DNA of 44,728 bases, taken from positions 1 to 44,728 of the forward strand of contig MLAK01000937.1 in the NCBI GenBank assembly GCA_001839685.1. Reading direction: 5' to 3'. This stretch comes from Tritrichomonas foetus. Taxonomy: Eukaryota > Parabasalia > Tritrichomonadida > Tritrichomonadidae. The notes beneath the pieces are model-generated. The model had not been told where the DNA came from. It made no database searches and worked only from the letters and a program-made list of their open reading frames with translations. Shown here piece by piece: positions 8,271 through 17,141 of the stretch (the first letter of the stretch is position 1; every line of letters begins with the position of its first letter). The translations under genes were made by a program, and so were the position numbers.

Positions 8271-9761
8271 ATGAAGAAACCTGGAAGACAACGATTTTCC
8301 AAAGCCGAAGACGATATGATACTATCACTGGTAGACACCCTTGGCGAGCACCAATGGGATGTTATCGCGCAACAGTTGCCAAATCGAACAACAAGGCAAT
8401 GCCGAGAGAGATGGCTTTATCATCTTAACCCGAATTTAAACGACAAACCGTTCACCAAAGAAGAGGACAGATTGCTTCTTAAGCTATACAAAGAATATGG
8501 GTCACGATGGACCACTTTGAGCAAATTTTTTAAAGGGCGATCAAATTGCAGTTTGAAAAACCGATTTTTCGTGCTAAATTATCAAGGGGCAAAAAAGCAT
8601 CATTCTGGAAAGAGTAATTCTCAAAGTGGGATCCAAAGAAGCTCTTCCAGTAATGGCCTGAAGCGCCATTCAAGTTTAAACTCACAGTCGTCAACCCTCG
8701 ATTCTGATTCGTCCTCTACAGCATCGACAACAGCACTACCGCCTCTCATTGCGCCACCCCCGCCTTCACAGTCGCCGATTCCAACAATCACGCCGTTACC
8801 AAATGTGCCAGTAATTTCGAATTTGTCCAGCATTCCGCCTATCCAGCTTCCCGTCGCACCGATTCCGGCAGCATTGGCCCCAGTGATTCAACAGCCGGCG
8901 ACATTTTCATATCCAACTGTCGTTCCAGCGGCTATCGTTCCGGCCGTACCAGAACCAATTCAATCATTATATCCTATTGTCCAACCGCCAATCATTACCC
9001 CGATCTGTATCGGCCAAACACCTTCAATTAACCCAATTTCTCAAATTAACCAAATCGCGCCAATTGATCAGCCAATCATCTCTCCAACAATTCCTCCAAC
9101 AATTACCCCCGCTATTAATGCCACAATTAATCACGCCATTGGTCCGCCATCTGTCGATCAGCCAATTTTGATTCCAGTTATGAAGCAACCCGTTCCAATC
9201 AGCTCCCCAATTAATCCGCCGGTCCAGTCTGCTCCAATCCCGCCAATCTCGGCTCTTCCACCCATTTCCATACTGACTGCCACATCACTTCCGAACCTCG
9301 TGTCTGCAAAGCAAGCATCCATCAGATCGAGCGAAGAAGACAGCCCGGTTTCAGATGTCAATCTTGACCGCCCAGACAGCAAATTGATCACAGCATCATC
9401 TTTCGAAGGCAGAGATTTATTTTCCTATGAGTTTTGTAAATGTGAAGTGAAAGGTCAAATAAAGGTCAAAAGTGGAAAAAACCTAATGGGTAAATGTGAT
9501 GTGAACTTTGCTGGTTCTTTGGGTCACTTCGACATGGAGGAGGTGCGCCACGTGAACACAGCGGAGGGAGCGAAGCGATCCGAAGCTGTGGTCACGTGGC
9601 AGCACCTCTTCCAATGGCCGAATGAGTCGAAGGGGCCCGCAAAGTCACATCACATTTACCCATTTTTAGTGTCAAAAAACAAAACTCATAGGAAAAAAAA
9701 TCCTGCCTCTTTCGAAAAACCTACTCCGCCTACTTCAATTTATGATCTTCTCAACAAATAA
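8271..9761 (+). CDS. R2R3 Myb DNA-binding protein, Pro-rich, with fold-back sequence in its 3' part
   Basis: The protein has 496 residues. Two Myb repeats fill residues 7-104. Repeat 1 has the aromatic ladder F9-W29-W48 and the recognition-helix signature RTTRQCRERW. Repeat 2 has F61-W80-F99 and ends KNRFF. The first aromatic of each repeat is Phe, which is acceptable in Myb folds. Residues 140-340 are a long Pro/Ile/Ser/Thr-rich disordered segment with much higher GC than the spacers. Residues about 378-483 are encoded by a long imperfect inverted repeat (9401-9717) and look unlike the rest: Cys, His and Trp appear (FCKCEVKG, WQHLFQWPNE). The last residues (PPTSIYDLLNK) look like an ordinary C terminus again. 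In trichomonads, proteins of this family bind promoter Myb sites to control adhesin and iron-responsive genes. The C-terminal insertion may be a captured element kept in frame. Confidence 0.85.
   Translation: MKKPGRQRFSKAEDDMILSLVDTLGEHQWDVIAQQLPNRTTRQCRERWLYHLNPNLNDKPFTKEEDRLLLKLYKEYGSRWTTLSKFFKGRSNCSLKNRFFVLNYQGAKKHHSGKSNSQSGIQRSSSSNGLKRHSSLNSQSSTLDSDSSSTASTTALPPLIAPPPPSQSPIPTITPLPNVPVISNLSSIPPIQLPVAPIPAALAPVIQQPATFSYPTVVPAAIVPAVPEPIQSLYPIVQPPIITPICIGQTPSINPISQINQIAPIDQPIISPTIPPTITPAINATINHAIGPPSVDQPILIPVMKQPVPISSPINPPVQSAPIPPISALPPISILTATSLPNLVSAKQASIRSSEEDSPVSDVNLDRPDSKLITASSFEGRDLFSYEFCKCEVKGQIKVKSGKNLMGKCDVNFAGSLGHFDMEEVRHVNTAEGAKRSEAVVTWQHLFQWPNESKGPAKSHHIYPFLVSKNKTHRKKNPASFEKPTPPTSIYDLLNK
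9401..9717. repeat. Imperfect inverted repeat (~316 bp) inside the Myb coding region
   Basis: The left arm (about 9401-9562) and right arm (about 9585-9717) are imperfect reverse complements with a central loop of about 22 nt. The best block is the exact 19-mer ATGGGTAAATGTGATGTGA at 9486-9504, whose complement is at 9645-9663. Other paired blocks are TTTCCTATGAGTTTTGT (9421-9437) with its complement ending at 9693, AGGTGC.CCACGTGA.CACAGC near the centre (9541-9562 with 9585-9607), and an outer TTCGAA..GGCAG / CTGCC..TTCGAAA pair. The left arm is about 30 nt longer because of extra sequence near 9438-9480. Both arms are read through in frame. No clear target-site duplication was found, so a MITE-like origin is possible but unproven. 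Confidence 0.85.
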
Positions 9762-9860
9762 CTCATTTTAGTTGTTTTTGGTTAATCATGCATTCGTTTT
9801 TGTATTTTTTATAGTAAATTTCGTTGTTATGTAAAACTTTTTATGTCGCCAATTTTCTTA

Positions 9861-10160
9861 AATTTTGTTTTTATCTTTGTGATTTTGTTTTCATCTTTAT
9901 GATTTTGTTTTCATCTTTGTGATTTTGTCTTCATCTTTATGATTTTGTTTTCATCTTTATGATTTTGTTTTCATCTTTGTGATTTTGTCTTCATCTTTAT
10001 GATTTTGTTTTCATCTTTGTGATTTTGTTTTCATCTTTGTGATTTTGTCTTCATCTTTATGATTTTGTTTTCATCTTTGTGATTTTGTTTTCATCTTTAT
10101 GATTTTGTTTTCATCTTTGTGATTTTGTTTTCATCTTTGTGATTTTGTTTTTATATTTTT
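9861..10160. repeat. 20-bp minisatellite, 15 units
   Basis: Fifteen consecutive 20-bp units of the form gattttgttttcatctttgt stay in perfect register for 300 bp. Variable positions (gttttc or gtcttc; tttgt or tttat) repeat with a 60-bp higher-order period over part of the array. The plus strand is almost free of internal A/G runs, so the array is strongly strand-asymmetric. It fills the gap between the convergent 3' ends of the Myb gene (ends 9761) and the NEK gene (ends 10248). Confidence 0.95.
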
Positions 10161-10247
10161 GTATATAAATAAATTAAGAAAGATAGAATAAAAATAAAAC
10201 TTTGAAATAGATATTATTTTAATATAAAAAAATACAATATAATGTGC

Positions 10248-13200
10248 TTAATCTTTCATTGTTGCGTCAAGCATTAATAACTGCTGCGCCAAGCATACAA
10301 TGCCAGGATGCAAGTCACTGATAATTGGTGTCGGTTTATCATCATCTGTTTCTCTACTTATTAATTCTTCATTCAGTGCAATTAATGTTTCAACTCCTAT
10401 ATTTTTCTCTAAGTAATCTTTAATTACTTCAGATCTTTTAACTCTACTTGCTTTATCTGTAGCCACAGGTAATTTTACAGTTTGATCATTTACATAGAAA
10501 ATCTGTTCTTTTGGTTCACTTTTTGTATCTTCATTTTTAGATTCACTTCTTTGATGAGATGGCTCATTTTTAGATTTATTAGAAACTTTTATATCTAACG
10601 CTTCTTTAATCGACATAGCTAAATCATGTAAAGCTGATAATTTCATACTGGCTTCTTCATCTTCTTTATCATCGAAATCATCATTGTTATATTCATCATT
10701 TTGATAATCATTATCAGAGTTATTTTTGGCGTGTTTGATGAGCCCTTGTGGAAGAAGGCGTCCAGATTTCTGTATTGGTATGTCGTCTTCACTTTTTGTA
10801 CGTTGAACATCAAGTTCGGTTTTTGTTTCAACGAAAGACTCAACAGGAACTTGTTTTGGCTTTTTAGGATGACCTTTCGCCCATGCTGGTCGACTTTCTT
10901 TATCTATGAATGTAAATCCAAGTGTTTCCTCAAGACCACCACCTTGAGCATTTATTGCATTTACAAGTGCTGCAGCATTTGCAATATTAAACTTTTTATT
11001 TTGATTTTTAATGGCATCAAAAAATTCTTTATTTTGAACAGCTTCCATAGGATCATTTTCCTCATTTTGGTGAAGGTCATTTTCTGATTTCTCATTTTGA
11101 TGATTTGTATCTGGCTCTTGGTTTTCTGGCTGTGGAGGAGATTTAATGGTTTGTTCAATTGATATTTGAATCCTTTTTTGTGGTCTCCTAGCCCAAGCTG
11201 GTTCATTATGAGCAATTTTTGTAATAAATTCATCTGCTGTAGTCTGTGCAAGTGGATCAAATTCATCGTCATAATTATTATTGTCATTATAATTATAATC
11301 ATTGTCATCATCGTCATCTGAACTAAATTCAACCTTTTGTTCATTATCGTCATTATTATTATTGTGATCATTATCTACAAAAGCACCAGCAATTCCTCTG
11401 ATTTTATTGTGTTGGGCGTTTCTATATTGCTCTCTAAATAATTGTTGTCTTATTAAAGCTGCTGCTTGATCTTGTGCACTTCCATTATTATTTTGTCTTA
11501 ATTCTTCTAATTGCCTTTTTCTCCGTTCTTCTTCATCTTTCTTTTGCTGTTCTCTTAATTCTCTTTGCTTTTGAAGTGCAGCTCTTCTTTTGGCTTTTTC
11601 TTCTTCGATTATTCTTGCTTGTTCAGCTTCAAGTTCTTCCCTTTCACGTTGTTGTTCTGCAAGTCTTTCTCTTCTTTTGGCCTCCTGTGCTTTTCTCAAT
11701 TCTTCGGCTTCAGCCATTCTTCTTTTAACCATTTCTTCCATGTCTTTCTTTTTCTTTTCAACTTCAGCAAGTCTTTCTCTTTCAAGTTCTTCAGCTTGTC
11801 TTCTTTCTTCGAGAATTTCTCTATTTCTTGCTCTTCTTTCTTCTTCACGCCTTTTCTTCCATTCTTCTTCAGCCTTTCTCATTTCTTCAACTTCTTTTCT
11901 TTTCTTATCTTCAGCTCGCCTTTGCTCTTCAGCCAAACGACGCATCTCTTCAAGTTCACGCTTTTGTTGCTCTAATCTTCGCTTTTGTCTTTCTCTGGCA
12001 GCTTCGGCTCGTTTTAGTTCATCAATTTCTCTTTGCTTTCGAATTCTTTCATCTTCTTCCCTTTGTCTTTGTCTTTTGAGTCTTTCTTCTTCCTCCTTTT
12101 GGGCTAGAACAATTCGTTTCCTTTCTTCGATAATATGTTGTCTTTGTCGAGCTTCTTCGGCTTCTTCATCCTTAATTCTTTGTTGTTTTTTCCTCAGTTC
12201 TTCGATTTGCCTTTGCCTTTCTTTTTCAATTTCTCGTTCTCTTTCACGTTCTTTTTCCTTTTCCCTTTCTCTTTCTTTCTCACGTTCTCTTTCTTCCTCA
12301 TACATTTTTCTTCTTTCGTCATAATCATTTCTATTTCCATTATTATAATTGTTATTATTATTGTGATTATTGTTTCGTTTCGCATATCTTGGATCAACAT
12401 TGGCACCATACATTTGACGTTGTTGTTGTTGTTGTTGACGAAGATATTGTTGATCAAGATATCTTTGTTCAGATGAAGCTCTTGATGAACTTTTTTCGTT
12501 TCTTCGATTGGAATTTCGATTGTTGTTATTTAAATTTTGGTTTTGATTTTTTTCATTCAAAAGTGCATTTTTGGGATCATTTTCATTTTCATTGTCAGAA
12601 CTATTATTATTTTTATTTAATACGATTGTTGGCGCTGCGAAAGGCTTCCTTCCATGCATAATTGTATGTGAAAATTCATAATCTAAAATTGTTTTTTCAA
12701 GTAAAGATGATAATCGTTGTTTTATAAACGGTCGACTTAATATTTCATTGATATTTGGCCTTTTCTGAGGATCTTTTGTGAGCATAGAATTTACTAAATC
12801 ATGCATATCACGTGAGTAACTTTGACTGATCGGTGTAAATTTTCCTGTCACAATGTTCATCATTAATCCTTTCATATTTCCACCCTGGAATGCATGTTTT
12901 AGAGTGCACAATTCGTATAGGATACAACCAAGTGACCAAATATCAGTTTTTGCATTATAATTTTTTCCTTCACAAATTTCAGGTGATAAATAAAATGGTG
13001 TTCCAATTTGTGTTCGACATAATTGGAAGGTGTGCTCGAGAACTCTGGCAATACCAAAATCGCCTAATTTGACAGTTCCCTCTTTCGTTAGAAATACATT
13101 TTGAGCTTTTAAATCTCGATGTAAAATTTTCCTGTCATGAATATATTTAATGGCTAGCGCTATTTGAATAAAGTCGTGCAATACTTCATCTTCAGAAAAC

Positions 13201-13496
13201 AACTTTCGTCCTCTTTTTTCAATTTTATTTGATAGATCGCCACCGTCCGCATACTCCATGACTATATAAAAACATCCTCGCTCTTGAAAGCTTGAAATAT
13301 AATTTACGATATTTGGATGCTTCAAGGATGCCAAAACTTTCGCTTCTTTTGTTGCTTCGGTTCGATCTTTCGGTGATAAAGCGGAAAGGCGAACTTCTTT
13401 GATAACGCACATCTTGTTGTCAGATTTTTGCCGAGCAAGAATTGCTTTCCCATATCCGCCTTCGCCAAGAACTTTAACTTGGGTAAATTTATTCAT
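10248..13496 (-). CDS. NEK-family (NIMA-related) Ser/Thr protein kinase
   Basis: The protein has 1082 residues. Residues 4-262 form a complete kinase domain: glycine loop GEGGYGKA (11-18), ATP-binding lysine K33, helix-C glutamate E51, catalytic HRDLKAQN (126-133, D128), metal-binding DFG (146-148), GTPFYLSPE activation segment and DIWSLG. The sequence style (LKHPNIVNY, MEYADGGDL) is NEK. An Asn-rich linker and poly-Gln follow, then about 300 residues (395-695) of Arg/Glu/Lys-rich coiled coil or single helix, then Asn/Asp-rich acidic stretches. Two PAWA(R/K) motifs lie further on, and the C-terminal segment (KDYLEKNIGVETLIALNEEL) looks folded. Kinase plus long coiled coil is the NEK1-like layout, linked in other organisms to basal bodies, flagella and mitosis. 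All catalytic residues are present. A TCACA Initiator-like site lies 27 nt before the ATG. Confidence 0.92.
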   Translation of the reverse strand: MNKFTQVKVLGEGGYGKAILARQKSDNKMCVIKEVRLSALSPKDRTEATKEAKVLASLKHPNIVNYISSFQERGCFYIVMEYADGGDLSNKIEKRGRKLFSEDEVLHDFIQIALAIKYIHDRKILHRDLKAQNVFLTKEGTVKLGDFGIARVLEHTFQLCRTQIGTPFYLSPEICEGKNYNAKTDIWSLGCILYELCTLKHAFQGGNMKGLMMNIVTGKFTPISQSYSRDMHDLVNSMLTKDPQKRPNINEILSRPFIKQRLSSLLEKTILDYEFSHTIMHGRKPFAAPTIVLNKNNNSSDNENENDPKNALLNEKNQNQNLNNNNRNSNRRNEKSSSRASSEQRYLDQQYLRQQQQQQRQMYGANVDPRYAKRNNNHNNNNNYNNGNRNDYDERRKMYEEEREREKEREREKEKEREREREIEKERQRQIEELRKKQQRIKDEEAEEARQRQHIIEERKRIVLAQKEEEERLKRQRQREEDERIRKQREIDELKRAEAARERQKRRLEQQKRELEEMRRLAEEQRRAEDKKRKEVEEMRKAEEEWKKRREEERRARNREILEERRQAEELERERLAEVEKKKKDMEEMVKRRMAEAEELRKAQEAKRRERLAEQQREREELEAEQARIIEEEKAKRRAALQKQRELREQQKKDEEERRKRQLEELRQNNNGSAQDQAAALIRQQLFREQYRNAQHNKIRGIAGAFVDNDHNNNNDDNEQKVEFSSDDDDDNDYNYNDNNNYDDEFDPLAQTTADEFITKIAHNEPAWARRPQKRIQISIEQTIKSPPQPENQEPDTNHQNEKSENDLHQNEENDPMEAVQNKEFFDAIKNQNKKFNIANAAALVNAINAQGGGLEETLGFTFIDKESRPAWAKGHPKKPKQVPVESFVETKTELDVQRTKSEDDIPIQKSGRLLPQGLIKHAKNNSDNDYQNDEYNNDDFDDKEDEEASMKLSALHDLAMSIKEALDIKVSNKSKNEPSHQRSESKNEDTKSEPKEQIFYVNDQTVKLPVATDKASRVKRSEVIKDYLEKNIGVETLIALNEELISRETDDDKPTPIISDLHPGIVCLAQQLLMLDATMKD

Positions 13497-13520
13497 TTAA
13501 ATAACGTGCAAGACATGTTA

Positions 13521-13525
13521 TGTGA
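13521..13525 (-). promoter_or_regulatory. Initiator-like element of the NEK gene
   Basis: The minus strand reads TTTCACATAACATG, containing TCACA (TCA+1, C, A). The +1 A lies 27 nt before the start codon. Confidence 0.4.
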
Positions 13526-14859
13526 AATTTAATTTTTTACTTTTTCAATTCTTATTTGATTGATATTCAGTAATTATGAAATAATTCATGAATGAAAACT
13601 AATTTGTTGAAGAATGACCAAGCAGATGTTACAATCATTAAGTCAAATAAGCTTAGATAATATTTTGTTCCAAAACATTCATTGCCGAAAAACTCACAAT
13701 ATTATTTTAATCAAATTTTCAATGATTAAAAAATCACACTTTCATCGGAAAAAATAGGCAGATATATTTTTATACTGTGAATTATAACAGCACAATTCGA
13801 ACTGGACATTATGTAGCATTTATCCTAGACAAGTAAATAGTATATTGTAAATAAGAATATAGAGGAGGGATTCTTAAGTTACAAAGATTCCTAATTTATT
13901 CTGATTTTTCTCAAACCTTGGGCACAAGCGAACCCTACATCCATGTTAAAGCCAAAATCTCAAGGCCAAATGTTAATTTTATTCATTGTCTCTTCATCGA
14001 AAAAGTTGAATTATTAGGAAACAGTAAATGAAAAAATAAAAAATAAAAAAAATGATGATTCATAACTATACATTTTCTTGCTAATATTTATTCATGAGGG
14101 ATTCCTTTTATTCCGAATTCCACCAACTTCTCTCCATTCGAGGTCAAGCATGACAGCTCCCAATATTTGCTCTGCAGATGTATTTGATCACTGAAATTGA
14201 AAAAGATGATCTTTTCTTTACTACGTTATCTCTAAATGTCGCATTACTTTGCAGCAACTAAGTCAGGAAAATCATTCTCTGTGCTAGAAATTTATTAATT
14301 GCCGAAAATAAATGTTGGGTAAAATATACCAGCATGGTATTAGTTATCAAATTCAGATATATTTTGATATTGTACTCTCGCATGAATTCTTATGTTGAAT
14401 AAGAATCAAAATACATTATGTCCCAATCTCCATTCTTTTATGTCAATTTTGAAATAAGAAATTGGTAATCTACACCATTTATATTATTCTAACATTGAAT
14501 TGGTATATTTCGGATAAATTTAATAGAATTACCGAACAAACGTCGTAGAAGAGAAATTCTGAGGGAGTTTTCGGTAAATTCTATTAAATTTGATATTCTC
14601 TCAGATAATGACGATGAAATCTCAAAAAATCGATAATTAGTCATGATTGAAGTCTAAATATTTCCCCCAAGCATGATTTACAAATTGCAAACTTTTTTAA
14701 AATATTATTTTATTCCCAAATGTATAAAAAAGTGATAGAAAATGGTACTAATCAGACTTTTTTTTTGTTTTTGTTTTTGATTGCGCGCTATTCAATTCTT
14801 CAGAAACGATTCATCAAAATAATTAATAAATAACAGGCTTTCAGAAAACATTTTGAATA
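13526..14859. other. 1.3-kb divergent spacer with coding-like relics
   Basis: Upstream region shared by the NEK gene (-) and the carbonic-anhydrase-like gene (+). A hairpin lies at 14516-14591 and is listed separately. Two short minus-strand stretches (about 14090-14195, ending in REVGGIRNKRNPS then stop, and about 13905-13990, reading TFGLEILALTWM, stop, GSLVPKV) look more like coding sequence than the surroundings. They are too short and broken to identify, so I treat them only as possible relics. Confidence 0.35.
14516..14591. repeat. Hairpin-forming inverted repeat
   Basis: The left arm 14516-14536 (AAATTTAATAGAATTACCGAA) is the reverse complement of the right arm 14570-14591, apart from one extra base. 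The arms of 21 and 22 bp are separated by a 33-nt spacer. It lies about 270-345 bp upstream of the carbonic-anhydrase-like gene. It could be a small fold-back element or a structured regulatory site. Confidence 0.8.
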
Positions 14860-14886
14860 ATGAACAAAATTTATCATCAACAATCT

Positions 14887-15612
14887 ATGGGGTGTGGTGG
14901 TTCAAAGGTACAGGCAACAGCATCAAATAATTTGTTTTGTATGAGTTGTATCGATGGAAGGGCTACTGATGAAATGATGGGATCACCAGGTGGAGATGCA
15001 GGAAATGTTTTCCGTTCCATTTATGCGACATCAAATATATTTCCTGATATTGTGTTTGATCAGAAAAAAATGGAAGAGATTATTCTCCTCTGTGCCAAAA
15101 AATTTGGCCATCAATTATATTATCATACCGATGATCATGCAATATTGCACTATAATCCTAAGAACGATGATCATTATGATGAAGCAATTAAAGCAGAAAA
15201 TATAGGTTGTGGATATTTTAAACTTTGTGTAACAGCGCCTGATAAACTGGAGGAAAGTGAAAAATGTGTTGAACTTGCCAAAACATTTTTAAAGGCACTT
15301 TCTGAAGATGTTCATGATAATTCAAACAAATTTGATGTTGTATGTTTGCATGGAGAACATCATGAATTACATGTGGTAATTTCCAAAATAGTTAAGCCTC
15401 TAAAAGCTGATGGTGAGACATTTATATATCACCCAAAAATGGAGTTGCTTGAAGGCCAAAAAATTATTTCGACAATCGGTGAATTAGAGCTAATAATTTT
15501 AACCAAAAAAGATGAAATTGTAGAAGAATATAGACAAATCTGTAAAAAGCACTGGAGTCATGTTATTGTTGTTTTGGCACCTGGTGTTGAAATTGAAAAA
15601 ATCAAAGAGTAA
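14887..15612 (+). CDS. Carbonic-anhydrase-like protein with N-terminal lipidation motif
   Basis: The reading frame opens with an ATG at 14860, but I place the start at the next ATG (14887), giving 241 residues. That start yields MGCGGSK, a textbook N-myristoylation motif with an adjacent palmitoylatable cysteine; starting upstream would bury it. Numbered from 14860, the body shows CIDGR (30-34), SPGGDAGN (42-49), YYHTDDHA (87-94) and IGCGYFKL (115-122). The order Cys-x-Asp-x-Arg, then His, then Cys matches the zinc site of beta-class carbonic anhydrases (C30, H89, C117, with the D32-R34 pair), and the CxDGR..PGGD style also recalls cadmium/zeta-type enzymes. A His-rich CLHGEHHELHV follows at about 165. 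If active it would interconvert CO2 and bicarbonate at a membrane surface. The family call is from motifs only; it could be a related non-enzymatic fold. Confidence 0.55.
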   Translation: MGCGGSKVQATASNNLFCMSCIDGRATDEMMGSPGGDAGNVFRSIYATSNIFPDIVFDQKKMEEIILLCAKKFGHQLYYHTDDHAILHYNPKNDDHYDEAIKAENIGCGYFKLCVTAPDKLEESEKCVELAKTFLKALSEDVHDNSNKFDVVCLHGEHHELHVVISKIVKPLKADGETFIYHPKMELLEGQKIISTIGELELIILTKKDEIVEEYRQICKKHWSHVIVVLAPGVEIEKIKE

Positions 15613-15895
15613 AGGAATATCTAATATTTTTCTTTGTAAACGGAATAACTCTCAAATTTGAAAACTCTCATAGAATAAAAGTGAATAAATACCGCTATCA
15701 CAGAAATATTTCACATTTATTCTATCAATTATTAGACATTATTCTATCAATTTTTGAATTTGGTTAACGGTTTTGACTTTTTCCATGAATTCCGCAATTC
15801 AGCTGATGATGTTAACTTTTGGAAAGATAAAATAAAAATATATAGTTTCCCAAACTTGCAAAAATGTTTAATACATAGAAAGAAGAAAAAATGAT

Positions 15896-16725
15896 TTATA
15901 AAATTACTATCATCCCAGCAATAACACCATCATTCATCTTACTTGAGCTGCCAGAATCACTATCATCACTTGATGAAGCATCTGCTAGAATTGAGGAAAA
16001 ATCTGTAATTGTTGTTGTGTGACTTGTAGTTTCAGAAATAGATATTGTGTTTTTCTCGTAGTTGTTGTTGGTGTCATTGGCTGTGATGTAGGAACAGATG
16101 TGGGAATTTATGTAGGAATGTTTGGATCAAATGTTTCATTCGTGGAGCATGAATGACAAATAAATGAGCTATCTGGCAATGAAATACTTAGCTCCTTGGA
16201 TTCACTGAAACATAGTGGGCTAGTAAATTGGACTGTACCTTCTCCAAGAAATTCTATGAAATCAGGAGTCTCTACTTGATTGATAACAAACACCCTCGAT
16301 CATTAACAACGAATTGGAATCTTTTCTGGAAATATAAAACCTTTACTTGGAATGAGATTATGCTCCATTTGAGATATTTGACTAGTTCCAGAGAGTTCAA
16401 AGATCGACTTTCGATTGATGAGGTCGATGAAAATGAGACAATTATCTAGAGATCAATATTGATTGGAACTTTTGAATAAATAACTCCTCTAGGGCCTCCA
16501 CAGCAGCTGCTACATTAACAGTATTGATGAACCAAAATTTTGGCATTTACAGTGCGACTAAAGAAAAGAGCACAACAATTTTTGACGTTTGAGGATATAA
16601 AAGTGCATTGATTAATGACAATATGTCTCTTTTCATTTGAATAGAAAATTGCACCACCTTTATTGGCCTTATATGATCGTGGAAAAATGAAAGATCCTTG
16701 GGTGGAATGACAATCGTCAAAAGCT
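15896..16725 (-). pseudogene. Decayed Pmp-like (beta-helix) surface protein gene
   Basis: In minus-strand reading order the fragments are: a beta-helix segment with NKGGAIFYSN and INQCTFISSN (about 16723-16535) ended by an in-frame TAA; a segment with VIYSKVP, then a TAG; RKSIFELSG and KGFIFPEKIPIRC ended by TAA-TGA; a Cys-containing segment (FICHSCSTNETFDPNIP) ended by TAA; then a Thr-rich stalk that needs a +1 shift; then an acidic SSSDDSDSGSSS and the first residues of a possible membrane helix (GVIAGMIVIL) before a stop at 15896. GGAI plus C-x-F-x-x-N repeats, a Thr/Pro stalk and a terminal membrane helix are the plan of trichomonad Pmp-like surface proteins. At least four stops and one frameshift show it is dead. 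The N terminus is missing. Confidence 0.65.
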
Positions 16726-17141
16726 CAATTGGCCATAATTGTTTCTTCATTACCTTCTTTAGTACTAAATTATTAAATCATATATACATATTCATACTCA
16801 TAGTTAATTAATATTTCTTGCGATATTTTATGAATTGTATGTATTAAACTACCTCTGAATTTATTGAATTCTTATTCAATTTTTTCTTTTACACTCCAAG
16901 ATTATTGTCCATCCTGATCCTAGAATTACCTTTATTTAAATAAATTATTCTTGTTTCTGCTAGAAAATAGATGGCGAATAATATTTGTTCGACTTTATTT
17001 CTTTCAGAAAATTGTATACTATCTGTAACATTTTTGAAAAAAGCTCTCAATTTTCTTCAATAATTTCATAACTATTTACACAAACTCGTGATTCATTTGT
17101 AATTACGCCTCTCAACACAGAACAATTAGAAAAATCAACCA
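16726..17141. other. Spacer upstream of the B56-like gene
   Basis: AT-rich sequence between the surface-protein pseudogene and the next gene. A TCATTT matching the Initiator consensus lies near 17094, about 45 nt before the ATG. Nothing else was seen. Confidence 0.4.

Noticed and set aside
9401..9717. Complete transposon with target-site duplication in the Myb gene
   Set aside because: The inverted arms are clear, but I could not find matching direct repeats outside them, and no transposase is present, so only a fold-back repeat is claimed.
9861..10160. CRISPR-like array
   Set aside because: Units are contiguous with no unique spacers, and there is no adjacent cas gene. It is a minisatellite, as is 42357-42772.
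11474..12476. Several overlapping plus-strand open frames rich in Phe, Leu and Ser opposite the NEK gene
   Set aside because: They are the antisense of the Arg/Glu/Lys-rich coiled coil, whose GAA/AGA codons read as TTC/TCT on the other strand. They have no promoter and no protein-like composition.
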